DNA of 64,000 nucleotides from Chitinophagaceae bacterium. Lineage in GTDB: Bacteria > Bacteroidota > Bacteroidia > Chitinophagales > Chitinophagaceae. Positions 1 through 8,630 of this stretch are shown in pieces (the first letter of the stretch is position 1; every line of letters starts with the position of its first letter). The notes under the pieces were generated by a model that saw only the letters and a list, made by a program, of their open reading frames with translations, did not search any database and was not told the origin of the DNA. Both the position numbers and the translations under genes were made by a program. Where the stretch lies: positions 48,661 to 112,660 of the forward strand of contig SAIW01000016.1 in assembly GCA_004028795.1 (NCBI GenBank). The letters are read 5' to 3'.

Positions 1-1476
1 TATCTGAATTATACAAAAGATATCAAATCAATAAAAAGCCGTGTAGATATTACAGGAGGTTATGAATACAATGATTACTTAACTACCAACTACAGCTTTG
101 CAGATTATTTTGCCGATGGCACTAAAGTAAAAAACTCAGATCCTACTTACTTATATGATGAACCAAGAAATACAATTGTTTCTTTTTTTGGAAGAGCATT
201 TTATTCTTACAAGAATCGTTACATGTTAACAGCAACAATTCGTAGAGATGGTTCTTCTAAATTCAGCCCTAGTTATCGTTTTGGTAATTTCCCAGCGTTA
301 GGTTTTGCATGGAATATGAAAGATGAGTCTTTCTTAAAGAATGTAAACTTAATCAATACCTTAAAACTTCGCTTAGGCTATGGTGTTACAGGTCAGCAAG
401 ATTTCGGTTCTAATGGATATATTTCGTTTTATTATTTAAGTAATTCTACAGCTCAATATCAATTTGGAAATACATTTTATCCAATGTATAGACCAAGCGG
501 ATATGCTGCCAATACAAAATGGGAGGAAACAACAACTTATAATGCAGCAGTAGATTTCGGATTATTAAATAATAGAATAACAGGAACTATAGAATTTTAT
601 CAAAAAAATACTAAAGATTTATTAAATAGCATTGCTCAACCCGCAACTGCTAATTTTTCAAATATTGTAACAACAAATGTTGGTTCAATGGAAAACAAAG
701 GGGTTGAATTAACATTAAACACCATTCCTTATCAGTCAAAGGATTTAACCTGGGAGTTTGGATTTAATGTTACTTACAATGAAAATAAAATAACTAAGCT
801 TACTATTAACGATGATCCGAATTATCCGGGAGCATTGACAGGTGGTATCTCTGGTGGTACAGGTAATACCATTCAAATTCAATCTGTAGGTTCTCCGCGT
901 AATTCTTTCTATGTATATCAACAGGTGTACGATAAATTAGGTAACCCTATTGATAATTTATTTGTTGACAGAAACAGAGATGGTATTATAAGCGATAAAG
1001 ATTTATATAAATACAAAAGCCCGGACCCAACCGTATTCTTAGGTGTTAACTCAAATGTTAACTATAAAAAATGGAGTGCCGGTTTTGTAATGCGTGCCAA
1101 TATTGGTAACTATGTATATAATAACGTTGCTTCAAGTACAGGAACTGCGAGAAACATTTTAAACCCGCTTGGTTTCTTAGCTAACGGTTCATCAGATTTA
1201 TTAAAAACCAATTTCAGCGGAAACGGTTCTCAATATTTCTTATCAGACTACTATGTCCAAAATGCTTCCTTCTTAAGAATGGATAATATTAACGTTAACT
1301 ACAACTTCGGTAAAGTATTAAACAATAAAACAAGTTTAAGAGTAGGTGCTTTTGTTCAGAATGCATTTGTTATTACCAGTTATAAAGGTGTTGACCCTGA
1401 AATAAACGGTGGTATAGATAATAATTTCTATCCACGTCCGAGAGTATTTGCATTAAGCGTAAACCTTGATTTTTAA
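1..1476 (+). CDS. SusC/RagA-type TonB-linked outer membrane protein (C-terminal part)
   Basis: The reading frame is open from base 1, so the gene starts upstream of the window; 491 codons are visible, about half of a usual SusC protein (around 1000 residues). The visible part is barrel sequence: alternating aromatic strands, the segment RRDGSSKFSP, which is common in SusC barrels, and a C-terminus ending in phenylalanine as expected for recognition by the BAM machinery. SusC proteins import glycan oligomers across the outer membrane with energy from TonB. The SusD gene follows 26 bases later, which supports the call. The plug domain and any regulatory N-terminal domain lie outside the window, so the substrate cannot be read here. 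Confidence 0.93.
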   Translation, partial: YLNYTKDIKSIKSRVDITGGYEYNDYLTTNYSFADYFADGTKVKNSDPTYLYDEPRNTIVSFFGRAFYSYKNRYMLTATIRRDGSSKFSPSYRFGNFPALGFAWNMKDESFLKNVNLINTLKLRLGYGVTGQQDFGSNGYISFYYLSNSTAQYQFGNTFYPMYRPSGYAANTKWEETTTYNAAVDFGLLNNRITGTIEFYQKNTKDLLNSIAQPATANFSNIVTTNVGSMENKGVELTLNTIPYQSKDLTWEFGFNVTYNENKITKLTINDDPNYPGALTGGISGGTGNTIQIQSVGSPRNSFYVYQQVYDKLGNPIDNLFVDRNRDGIISDKDLYKYKSPDPTVFLGVNSNVNYKKWSAGFVMRANIGNYVYNNVASSTGTARNILNPLGFLANGSSDLLKTNFSGNGSQYFLSDYYVQNASFLRMDNINVNYNFGKVLNNKTSLRVGAFVQNAFVITSYKGVDPEINGGIDNNFYPRPRVFALSVNLDF

Positions 1477-1502
1477 TTCAGCAACACATTAAATAAATTA
1501 TC

Positions 1503-3092
1503 ATGAAAAATAATATTATCAAACAATGGTTGGTTGGCGGGCTAACTGCAGGGCTATTAGTTTCCTGCACAAAGAACTTAGATATATTGCCTACAAATGG
1601 TAATACTGCTGCAACTGTTTACAGCACATCATTCGGTTACAAAGAAGCTTTTGCTAAAGTATATGGAAGCTTTGCATTAACAGGAAACTCAGGCCCGGCG
1701 GGTAATGGAGATGTGCAGGGAATTGATGAAGGTACTTCAGATTTTTTCCGTTTATACTGGAAAGCACAGGAATTAAGCACCGATGAAGCAGTGGTTGCTT
1801 GGGGCGATCCTGGTATTCAGGATTTTCATAAAATGAACTGGACATCTGATAACCCGATGTTAAAAGGAGTTTACTATCGTTCAGCTTATCAGATTACTTT
1901 ATGTAACGATTTTATTAATCAGGCTTCTGATGCCAATTTAGCAAGCAGAGGTATTCCAAGTGCATCTGCAGATTCAATTCGCAAATACAGAGCAGAAGCA
2001 AGATTTTTAAGAGCTTATCAATATTCTATTTTAATGGATTTGTTTGGTAATCCACCGTTTGCTACAGAAAATGATGCTATAGGTACTTTTCTTCCTAAAC
2101 AAATTAAAAGAGCAGATTTATTTACTTATATAGAAAGTGAATTAAAAGCTATTGATGCCGATTTATTGGCACCTAAAACAAATGAATACGGTCGTGCAGA
2201 TAAAGCTGCAGCGTGGGCTTTATTAGCAAGAATTTATTTGAATGCTCAGGTTTATACGGGTACAGCAAGATGGACTGATGCAATCACCTATGCTTCTAAA
2301 GTAATCAATGCGGGCTATTCATTAACTACCAACTATAAATGGTTAATGTTAGCCGATAATAATTTAAATACCAACGAGTTTATTTTAACCATTAACTACG
2401 ATGGTACTAAAACGCAAGGTTATGGTGGAACCACTTTCTTAACACATGCTGCAGTTGGCGGTTCTATGACAGCTGCAAACTATGGTATTGATGGTGGTTG
2501 GGGTGGTACACGTTGTACTAAAAAATTGGTACAATTATTTCCCGATGCTACCGGTACTGCAGATAAACGCTCTCAGTTTTATACAAATGGTCAGAACATG
2601 GACATTAATGATTTAACAGTATTTACAGATGGCTATGCAGTTACTAAGTATGTTAATAAAACAAGAGCAGGTGCTAATGGTTCTAATCAAACATTTGTTG
2701 ATATTGATATGCCTATCTTCCGTTTACCTGAAATGTATTTAATTTATGCCGAAGCTGTATTAAGAGGCGGCTCTGGCGGAGATGTATTAACTGCATTAGG
2801 CTATATAAATGCATTAAGAACAAGAGCTTACGGTAATACATCTGGTAATATATTAGGCACACAACTTACTACAGATTTTATTTTAGATGAACGTGCAAGA
2901 GAACTGTATTGGGAAGGCTTTCGCCGTACAGATTTAATTCGTTATGGTAAGTTTACTACAGCTGCTTATTTATGGCCATGGAAAGGTGGTGTAAAAGACG
3001 GATCTGCTGTTAGCGATTTCCGTAACTTATATCCATTACCATCATCTGATGTATCAGCAAATTCCAACTTAACGCAAAATCCCGGTTATTAA
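1503..3092 (+). CDS. SusD/RagB family surface glycan-binding lipoprotein
   Basis: A 529-residue lipoprotein; the signal peptide ends in a lipobox with the lipidated cysteine at residue 22 (LLVSC). SusD hallmarks are present: RAEARFLRAYQYSILMDLFG near residue 165, an ALLARIYL helix, FRLPEMYLIYAEA, and near the C-terminus LDERARELYWEGFRRTDLIR. Members are alpha-helical TPR-like lids that sit on the SusC barrel at the cell surface and capture the glycan. It lies directly downstream of the SusC gene and 29 bases before a SusE gene, in one apparent operon. Specificity is not readable, but the following SusE-type proteins suggest a starch-like alpha-glucan (inference). Confidence 0.95.
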   Translation: MKNNIIKQWLVGGLTAGLLVSCTKNLDILPTNGNTAATVYSTSFGYKEAFAKVYGSFALTGNSGPAGNGDVQGIDEGTSDFFRLYWKAQELSTDEAVVAWGDPGIQDFHKMNWTSDNPMLKGVYYRSAYQITLCNDFINQASDANLASRGIPSASADSIRKYRAEARFLRAYQYSILMDLFGNPPFATENDAIGTFLPKQIKRADLFTYIESELKAIDADLLAPKTNEYGRADKAAAWALLARIYLNAQVYTGTARWTDAITYASKVINAGYSLTTNYKWLMLADNNLNTNEFILTINYDGTKTQGYGGTTFLTHAAVGGSMTAANYGIDGGWGGTRCTKKLVQLFPDATGTADKRSQFYTNGQNMDINDLTVFTDGYAVTKYVNKTRAGANGSNQTFVDIDMPIFRLPEMYLIYAEAVLRGGSGGDVLTALGYINALRTRAYGNTSGNILGTQLTTDFILDERARELYWEGFRRTDLIRYGKFTTAAYLWPWKGGVKDGSAVSDFRNLYPLPSSDVSANSNLTQNPGY

Positions 3093-3121
3093 GATAATTT
3101 GTAACATTAAAAAAAATTATT

Positions 3122-3961
3122 ATGAAAACATTACTTACAAAAATATTGCTGCTAAGTGCAACAATAAGTATGTTATGGTCTTGCCAGAAAGATCAGGCAA
3201 TGGAAGTATTTCAGGGTGGTACTGCCCCTGTATTAACTGCATCGGTAACCACAACTATTCCATTAGGTTACAGTACAGCAGCTAATGAAGCTGTAAAACT
3301 ATCATGGACAAACCCTTCGTATCAATTTGCATCAGGAGTTAGTTCTCAAGATGTAACTTATTTAGTTGAGATAGATACAAGTGGTGCCAACTTTACCAAT
3401 CCGAACAAGAAAACACTTTCTTTTAGTAAAGATTTAAGTGTGTCTATTTCTCAAAGCAGCTTAAATGATTATCTGTTAAATCAATTGTTGCTTAATACCA
3501 CAATGACTCATAATATTGAGATAAGAGTTACTGCCAGCCTTAATGGTACAACAGCAACCAAACTTGTTTCAAATGTGTTGAAGTTTGCTGTTACACCTTA
3601 TGCTATTCCTCCTAAAGTAAACCCTCCTACAACAGGTAAATTATATTTAGTAGGAAGTGCTACCGCCGGCGGATGGAGTAACCCTGTTCCTGTACCAACT
3701 CAGCAGTTTACGCAAGTAAGTGCTACACTTTATACCATTACTATTAACCTTACAGGTGGTCAGGAATATTTATTCCTTCCATTGAATGGAGATTGGGGAC
3801 ACAAATTTGCCTGCAATAAAACAACTTCTCCTCCTGATGGAAATATTGGTGGAGATTTCGGCTTCGATTGGAATGACAACTTCCCTGGCCCATCAGCAAC
3901 AGGTACCTATAAAATTGATGTTGACTTTCAAAGAGGCAAATTCACAGTAACCAAACAATAA
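3122..3961 (+). CDS. SusE-domain outer membrane lipoprotein
   Basis: A 279-residue lipoprotein with the lipidated cysteine at residue 21 (MLWSC). Residues about 30-160 form a SusE-type N-terminal fibronectin-like domain (LSWTNPSY, YLVEIDTSG, IEIRVTA). After a PPKVNPP linker there is one starch-binding-like domain beginning GKLYLVGSATAGGWSNP and containing LPLNGDWGHKF. The next gene has the same architecture with extra binding domains, and linker and first binding domain are very similar in both, so the two are tandem paralogues. The likely role is surface binding of alpha-glucan next to the SusCD transporter. Confidence 0.85.
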   Translation: MKTLLTKILLLSATISMLWSCQKDQAMEVFQGGTAPVLTASVTTTIPLGYSTAANEAVKLSWTNPSYQFASGVSSQDVTYLVEIDTSGANFTNPNKKTLSFSKDLSVSISQSSLNDYLLNQLLLNTTMTHNIEIRVTASLNGTTATKLVSNVLKFAVTPYAIPPKVNPPTTGKLYLVGSATAGGWSNPVPVPTQQFTQVSATLYTITINLTGGQEYLFLPLNGDWGHKFACNKTTSPPDGNIGGDFGFDWNDNFPGPSATGTYKIDVDFQRGKFTVTKQ

Positions 3962-3986
3962 CTTTTCAAAACTTAAATAATAAGAC

Positions 3987-5402
3987 ATGAAAAATATTTT
4001 TAAACTATTAACCTTTGGTTTTCTGGCAACAATATTTTTTGTTGCCTGCGAAAAAAAGGTTGGCGATTTACCGGTGTACAGCAATGGTACAGCAGTTACG
4101 CTTGCTGCATCTGCTACAACCATTGCACCTGCTGTTGCAGACTCAGATAAAGTAGCACTAACATTAACATGGAGTAACCCTAATTATTCTGTTGATTCTT
4201 CAACAGTAAAATATGTTATTGAAATTGATTCAACAGGTAGAAACTTTGCTAAAGAAACAACTACTACTGTTATCGGTACACGTTCTGCTTCTTTCACTGC
4301 AAAACAAATAAATAACATTCTATTAAACTATGGTTTTGCTTATAATACTGCTTATAATATTGATGTTAGAATTACATCTTCTCAAGGCAACAATAACGAG
4401 CAGTTAAAGTCAAATACTATTGTTATTAATTTCAAAACCTATTTAGTGCCTCCAAAAGTAGCACCTCCTGCATCAGGTAAGTTATTTTTAGTAGGTAGTG
4501 CAACTGCCAGCGGATGGAGTAATCCTGTAGCTGTTCCTTCACAACAATTTACCAAATTAGACAACACAACTTATCAGGGAACATTCTTTTTAATCGGTGG
4601 TAATCAATATTTACTATTGCCTGTAAACGGAGATTGGAGTAATAAATATGCTGTTGCCGATGGCACACTTGCAGGCTTAAGTGCAGGTGGAGATTTTGGT
4701 TATAATGGCGGTAATAATGCTTTCAATTCAAACTTCCCGGGTCCTGCAAAAACAGGTATGTACACTATTAGAGTAGATTTCCAAAAAGGAAAATTCACTG
4801 TAACACCTGTAGGTACATGGGGATTAATGTATGTTCCGGGCGATTATCAAGGTTGGACTCCTGCAACTGCACCAACATTAGGCTCTCCTAAGAATGACGG
4901 AAGTTTTGATGGTTATGTAAATATTCCATCAGGAGGTACCTATCAATTTAAATTAAATACGACACCTGACTGGAGTAATTCATTTGGTGACGGAGGCGGC
5001 GGAACATTAAGTTCAAGTGGTGGTAATATGCAGTTTCCGGGAGCGGGCTACTATCGTATTGTTGCCAACACTACTGCAAAAACATGGTCTGCTACTAAAA
5101 CTACCTGGAGCTTAATAGGAAGTTTTGCTGCCAGCAATTGGAGTACAGATATTCCTATGACTTACGATGCAGGCTCAAACACATGGTCTGCTACTATTAC
5201 AACTGCAGCAGGTGACCAATTCAAATTCAGAGCCAACAGTGATTGGGGTATTAATTTAGGAGAAACCAATAATACAGGAAGTTTAAGTTATAACGGCGAT
5301 AATATTGGTGATGCCAGTAAAAATTATGCAATACCGGCAGGCTCTCATAAAGTTACTTTATACCTTGGCAGTTCAGGTTACTATACTTATTACGTTCAAT
5401 AA
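3987..5402 (+). CDS. SusE/SusF-type outer membrane lipoprotein with three glycan-binding repeats
   Basis: A 471-residue lipoprotein (lipidated cysteine at residue 21, FFVAC). It has a SusE N-terminal domain (LTWSNPNYSV, YVIEIDSTG), the PPKVAPP linker, and then three tandem binding-like modules that begin near GKLFLVGSATASGWS, WGLMYVPGDYQGW and WSLIGSFAASNWS. Each carries a tryptophan-rich start and an (N/D)WS/G motif, like the starch-binding modules of SusE and SusF. It lacks any catalytic domain. It is the last gene before a strong terminator, so no glycoside hydrolase follows in the same direction. The three modules imply multivalent capture of a polysaccharide at the surface. Confidence 0.85.
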   Translation: MKNIFKLLTFGFLATIFFVACEKKVGDLPVYSNGTAVTLAASATTIAPAVADSDKVALTLTWSNPNYSVDSSTVKYVIEIDSTGRNFAKETTTTVIGTRSASFTAKQINNILLNYGFAYNTAYNIDVRITSSQGNNNEQLKSNTIVINFKTYLVPPKVAPPASGKLFLVGSATASGWSNPVAVPSQQFTKLDNTTYQGTFFLIGGNQYLLLPVNGDWSNKYAVADGTLAGLSAGGDFGYNGGNNAFNSNFPGPAKTGMYTIRVDFQKGKFTVTPVGTWGLMYVPGDYQGWTPATAPTLGSPKNDGSFDGYVNIPSGGTYQFKLNTTPDWSNSFGDGGGGTLSSSGGNMQFPGAGYYRIVANTTAKTWSATKTTWSLIGSFAASNWSTDIPMTYDAGSNTWSATITTAAGDQFKFRANSDWGINLGETNNTGSLSYNGDNIGDASKNYAIPAGSHKVTLYLGSSGYYTYYVQ

Positions 5403-5434
5403 TAGTTGTTGAGTTTCTGATATGGGTTTTTACA

Positions 5435-5460
5435 GGGCAGCATTAATGCTGCCCTTCTTT
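5435..5460 (+). terminator. Intrinsic terminator of the SusCDEF-like operon
   Basis: A perfect 20-base palindrome (GGGCAGCATT and its reverse complement) at 5435-5454 is followed by TTCTTTTTG. It lies 32 bases after the stop codon of the last Sus gene and separates the operon from yicC. Confidence 0.85.
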
Positions 5461-5511
5461 TTGTATATACACAAATAAACATTCATTACATTGCAACAAT
5501 AATTACTTTGT

Positions 5512-6387
5512 ATGTTGTATTCCATGACAGGCTATGGCAGGGCTGAAAAAAACATTGGCGATAAAACTTTTTTAGTAGAACTACGTTCGTTAAACGGAAA
5601 GCAATTCGATTTACGATTACAAATTCCCGCATTGCTGAAACCATATGAATTTGAAATAAGAAATATGCTGAACGAAGGTTTAGAGCGTGGCAGTGTAGAA
5701 TGTTTAATTAACATCAAACAAAGCGGAGCATCAAAGCCGGTAACCATTAATACAGATCTGTTGAAAGCTTACTATCAATCTGTAACAACAGTTGCTAATG
5801 AAATTAATGCACCTGTAAATGATTTATTAGCTGCTGTTCTTCGCTTACCTGAAGTTGTTATTAACTCTACAGAAATATTAAGTGAAGATGAATGGAAGCA
5901 ATTTGAAAAATTACTGGGTGAAGCAATTGGTTTACTAAACAAACACAGAATAGAAGAAGGTAAAGCATTAGAAACAGATTTATTGGAAAGACTTGCCAAT
6001 ATTAATATTCAGCAAGAAGCAATCATTGCTTTAGAGCCACGTAGGAGGCAAAAAATAAAAGAAGGTTTAACTAAAATTTTAGAGGAAAATGTAGGTGCAG
6101 ATAAGTATGATGCCAACCGTTTAGAACAGGAGCTGATTTATTACATAGAAAAGATTGATATAAGCGAAGAGCAGGTTCGTTTAAAAAACCATTGCGATTA
6201 TTTTAAATCTACCTTAAACGGAAAAGAAAAAAGTAAGGGCAAAAAACTGTCTTTTATTTTACAGGAATTCGGCAGAGAAATTAATACCACAGGTTCTAAA
6301 GCATACGATGCAGAAATTCAGAAATGTGTGGTATTAATGAAGGATGAATTAGAGAAAGCCAAAGAACAGGTTTTAAACGTTTTATAA
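5512..6387 (+). CDS. yicC: YicC family protein (RNA-modulating/endoribonuclease family)
   Basis: A 291-residue protein starting MLYSMTGYGRAE, the typical YicC N-terminus, with the conserved ELRSLNGKQFDLRLQIP segment. The C-terminal half carries the DUF1732 signature: ANRLEQELIYYIEKIDISEEQVRLKNH near residue 200 and GKKLSFILQEFGREINTTGSKA near 245. The enterobacterial homologue is reported to act as an endoribonuclease and to influence small-RNA decay; a role in RNA turnover here is inferred. gldH follows after 18 bases, so yicC, gldH and the two-component genes may be co-transcribed. Confidence 0.93.
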   Translation: MLYSMTGYGRAEKNIGDKTFLVELRSLNGKQFDLRLQIPALLKPYEFEIRNMLNEGLERGSVECLINIKQSGASKPVTINTDLLKAYYQSVTTVANEINAPVNDLLAAVLRLPEVVINSTEILSEDEWKQFEKLLGEAIGLLNKHRIEEGKALETDLLERLANINIQQEAIIALEPRRRQKIKEGLTKILEENVGADKYDANRLEQELIYYIEKIDISEEQVRLKNHCDYFKSTLNGKEKSKGKKLSFILQEFGREINTTGSKAYDAEIQKCVVLMKDELEKAKEQVLNVL

Positions 6388-6405
6388 TTTATTGAAAAGA
6401 ATTGC

Positions 6406-6858
6406 ATGAAATTATTGGCAGCAATAGCATTTGTATTATTCATTACATCCTGCAATACAATGGGTGTATATGAGAAAACAGTTTTCTTTCCTGAACATAA
6501 CTGGAAATCGGCAGATACCGCTTCTTTTACTTTTCAGGTAGAAGATACCGCATCTTTATACAATATGTTTATCATTTTAAGACATGAAGATGCTTATGGC
6601 TTTAAAAACATCTGGTTAAATATTCATGTAAAAGATGCAGACTCATCTTACACTATTAAAAGAGAATTTCAATTGGCAGATAACAAACACTGGTTGGGTG
6701 CTGCCATGGATGATATTATTGAACACAGGATAAGTTTTAATACTGCACCAACAAAACTTAAAAAAGGCAACTATACTTTCACTTTACAACAAACCATGAG
6801 AGAAGAGCCTTTGCAGCATATTTTAAATGCAGGCATTCGTGTTGAAAAACAACAGTAA
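6406..6858 (+). CDS. gldH: Gliding motility lipoprotein GldH
   Basis: A 150-residue lipoprotein (cysteine at residue 16, FITSC) with the GldH pattern: VYEKTVFFPEHNWKSADTASF at the mature N-terminus, then FIILRHEDAYGFKNIWL and a C-terminal TFTLQQTMREEPLQHILNAGIRVE. GldH is one of the lipoproteins of the Bacteroidota gliding/type 9 secretion apparatus. Its stop codon overlaps the start of the histidine kinase by one base, implying translational coupling. gldB is also in this window at about 18 kb, so the organism probably has gliding or type 9 secretion machinery, which the window alone does not prove. Confidence 0.85.
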   Translation: MKLLAAIAFVLFITSCNTMGVYEKTVFFPEHNWKSADTASFTFQVEDTASLYNMFIILRHEDAYGFKNIWLNIHVKDADSSYTIKREFQLADNKHWLGAAMDDIIEHRISFNTAPTKLKKGNYTFTLQQTMREEPLQHILNAGIRVEKQQ

Positions 6859-7865
6859 TGAGTTTCGTTAAAAAACATCAGTTAGCCATTGTTACAGCAG
6901 CCTATTGGTTTTTATTATTGTACATAGTTGCTGCATTATTATGGTGGTTTATTGCATTAAATAAACAAAATAATGCAATGGCTCAGTACAAGCTGGCTGA
7001 GTTAAAAAGAGATAACCCCTCTTTTATTTACGATGCTGTAAAAATTGAAAATGAGCAGCACAGAAAAACTGCTCAGTATATTGGTGAAGGAAGTACTTTT
7101 TTATTATTGATATTAATTGTTGCTGTTTTTGTTTACAGAATTGTAAGAAGGCAATTAAAGCTATCGCAACAGCAGCAAAACTTTATGATGGCTGTTACAC
7201 ATGAATTAAAAACACCCATTGCCATTACACAATTAAACTTAGAAACCTTACAAAAGCGAAAGCTTGATGATACAACCAAAGAAAAATTAATCAACAATAC
7301 TTTACAGGAAGCAGGCAGGCTGAATAATTTATGCAACAACATTTTACTTTCTGCCAAGTTAGAAGGTAAATACGATTATCATTTTCAAAATATTGCACTA
7401 AGTGAATTGTTATTTAAAACAGTTGCAGATTTTACTGCAAGATTCCCTCAAAGACATTTTCAATCTTCCATTCAGGAAAATATTTTTATTAATGCAGAAG
7501 AGTTATTGCTGCAAATGCTTTTTAATAATTTAATTGAGAATGCAGTAAAATATTCACCGAAAGAAAAACCTGTAAACATTGCTCTTCAACAAAAAAATAG
7601 TAAAATAATTTTTACTATAACAGATGAAGGTGCCGGAATAAAAAATGAAGAGAAGAAAAAAGTGTTTGAAAAATTTTATCGTTCGGGCAATGAAAACACC
7701 CGCTATACAAAAGGAACTGGTTTAGGTTTATACTTATGCAGCAGAATAGCTAAAAGGCATAATGCAACTATTACGCTTACAGATAATCAACCGCAGGGAA
7801 GTATTTTTACAGTAACATTTCATTATAATGCCAACAACATCAAAAGCAAATATTTTATTGGTTGA
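6858..7865 (+). CDS. Sensor histidine kinase
   Basis: A 335-residue membrane kinase. Two transmembrane segments (about 10-34 and 79-96) bracket a small periplasmic loop of about 45 residues. The HisKA motif FMMAVTHELKTP places the phosphorylated histidine at residue 115; the ATPase domain has NNLIENAVKYSP (N box), DEGAGI (G1) and GTGLGLYL (G2). No HAMP or PAS domain is evident. It overlaps gldH by one base and the response regulator gene by 38 bases, so kinase and regulator form a coupled pair. The signal sensed is unknown. Confidence 0.95.
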   Translation: MSFVKKHQLAIVTAAYWFLLLYIVAALLWWFIALNKQNNAMAQYKLAELKRDNPSFIYDAVKIENEQHRKTAQYIGEGSTFLLLILIVAVFVYRIVRRQLKLSQQQQNFMMAVTHELKTPIAITQLNLETLQKRKLDDTTKEKLINNTLQEAGRLNNLCNNILLSAKLEGKYDYHFQNIALSELLFKTVADFTARFPQRHFQSSIQENIFINAEELLLQMLFNNLIENAVKYSPKEKPVNIALQQKNSKIIFTITDEGAGIKNEEKKKVFEKFYRSGNENTRYTKGTGLGLYLCSRIAKRHNATITLTDNQPQGSIFTVTFHYNANNIKSKYFIG

Positions 7866-8532
7866 AGATGAAGAAAATCTTCATGAAGCATTAAAACTAA
7901 ACCTTACATTAGAAGGTTATGAAGTTACTTCTGCTTATACAGGAAGCAGTGCTTTAAAAGCTGTAGAAAACGAATATTTCGATTTGATTATTATGGATGT
8001 AATGCTACCGGAAATAGACGGGATAAGCATTACAGAAACCATACGTGTTTCAAATAACGATGTACCTATTTTAATATTAAGTGCTAAAAACAGCGGTACA
8101 GATAAAATTTTAGGGCTGAGAAAAGGTGCAGATGATTATTTAACCAAGCCTTTTAACTTAGAAGAATTATTGCTGCGTGTTGAAAAGATGATTAACAAAA
8201 ACAGAAAGCTGCAGGAAAAACAAACCGTTGGTGATACTTACACATTTGATAATTACACTATAGATTTTAAAGCACAAATAGCTATTGTAAACAACCAGGA
8301 AATTACATTAAGCAAAAAAGAAACAATGCTGCTGAAACTGTTAATTGAGAATGAAGGAGAAGTAGTAACCAGAGAAAGAATTTTACAGGTTGTTTGGGGT
8401 TATAATGTTTATCCTACCACCAGAACTATAGATAATTTTATTCTCAACTTCCGAAAATATTTTGAAGCCGATAGTCGCAATCCGCAACACTTTCATTCCG
8501 TTCGTGGGGCAGGTTATAAGTTTACGAAGTAG
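7828..8532 (+). CDS. OmpR-family response regulator
   Basis: A 234-residue regulator. The receiver domain has the acidic pair in LLVEDEENLHE, the phospho-acceptor aspartate at residue 57 (DLIIMDVMLPEIDG), and the conserved lysine in DDYLTKPF. The C-terminal winged-helix DNA-binding domain is of OmpR/PhoB type (LSKKETMLLKLLIENEGEVVTR, RTIDNFILNFRKYFE, HFHSVRGAGYKF). The start overlaps the kinase gene by 38 bases in another frame. It is the cognate partner of the kinase by position; target genes are not visible. Confidence 0.96.
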   Translation: MPTTSKANILLVEDEENLHEALKLNLTLEGYEVTSAYTGSSALKAVENEYFDLIIMDVMLPEIDGISITETIRVSNNDVPILILSAKNSGTDKILGLRKGADDYLTKPFNLEELLLRVEKMINKNRKLQEKQTVGDTYTFDNYTIDFKAQIAIVNNQEITLSKKETMLLKLLIENEGEVVTRERILQVVWGYNVYPTTRTIDNFILNFRKYFEADSRNPQHFHSVRGAGYKFTK

Positions 8533-8583
8533 GTCAATAATTTTTTCATCTTATTTCTTTTATTAACAACAGCCTGCTTTGCT

Positions 8584-8613
8584 TTTGTTTCAGCTTTAAT
8601 TAAATTAAGTTTG
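8584..8613 (+). promoter_or_regulatory. Bacteroidota-type promoter of the arginase-like gene
   Basis: TTTG at 8584-8587 and TAAGTTTG at 8606-8613 are separated by 18 bases, matching the Bacteroidota housekeeping sigma consensus TTTG, about 19 bases, TAnnTTTG. The next start codon is 17 bases downstream of the -7 element. Confidence 0.65.
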
Positions 8614-8630
8614 TTACAAACCAACTGTAC

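Noticed and set aside
3650..4660. DNA repeat between the two SusE-type genes
   Set aside because: The similarity follows protein domains and codon structure; it is gene duplication, not a dispersed element.
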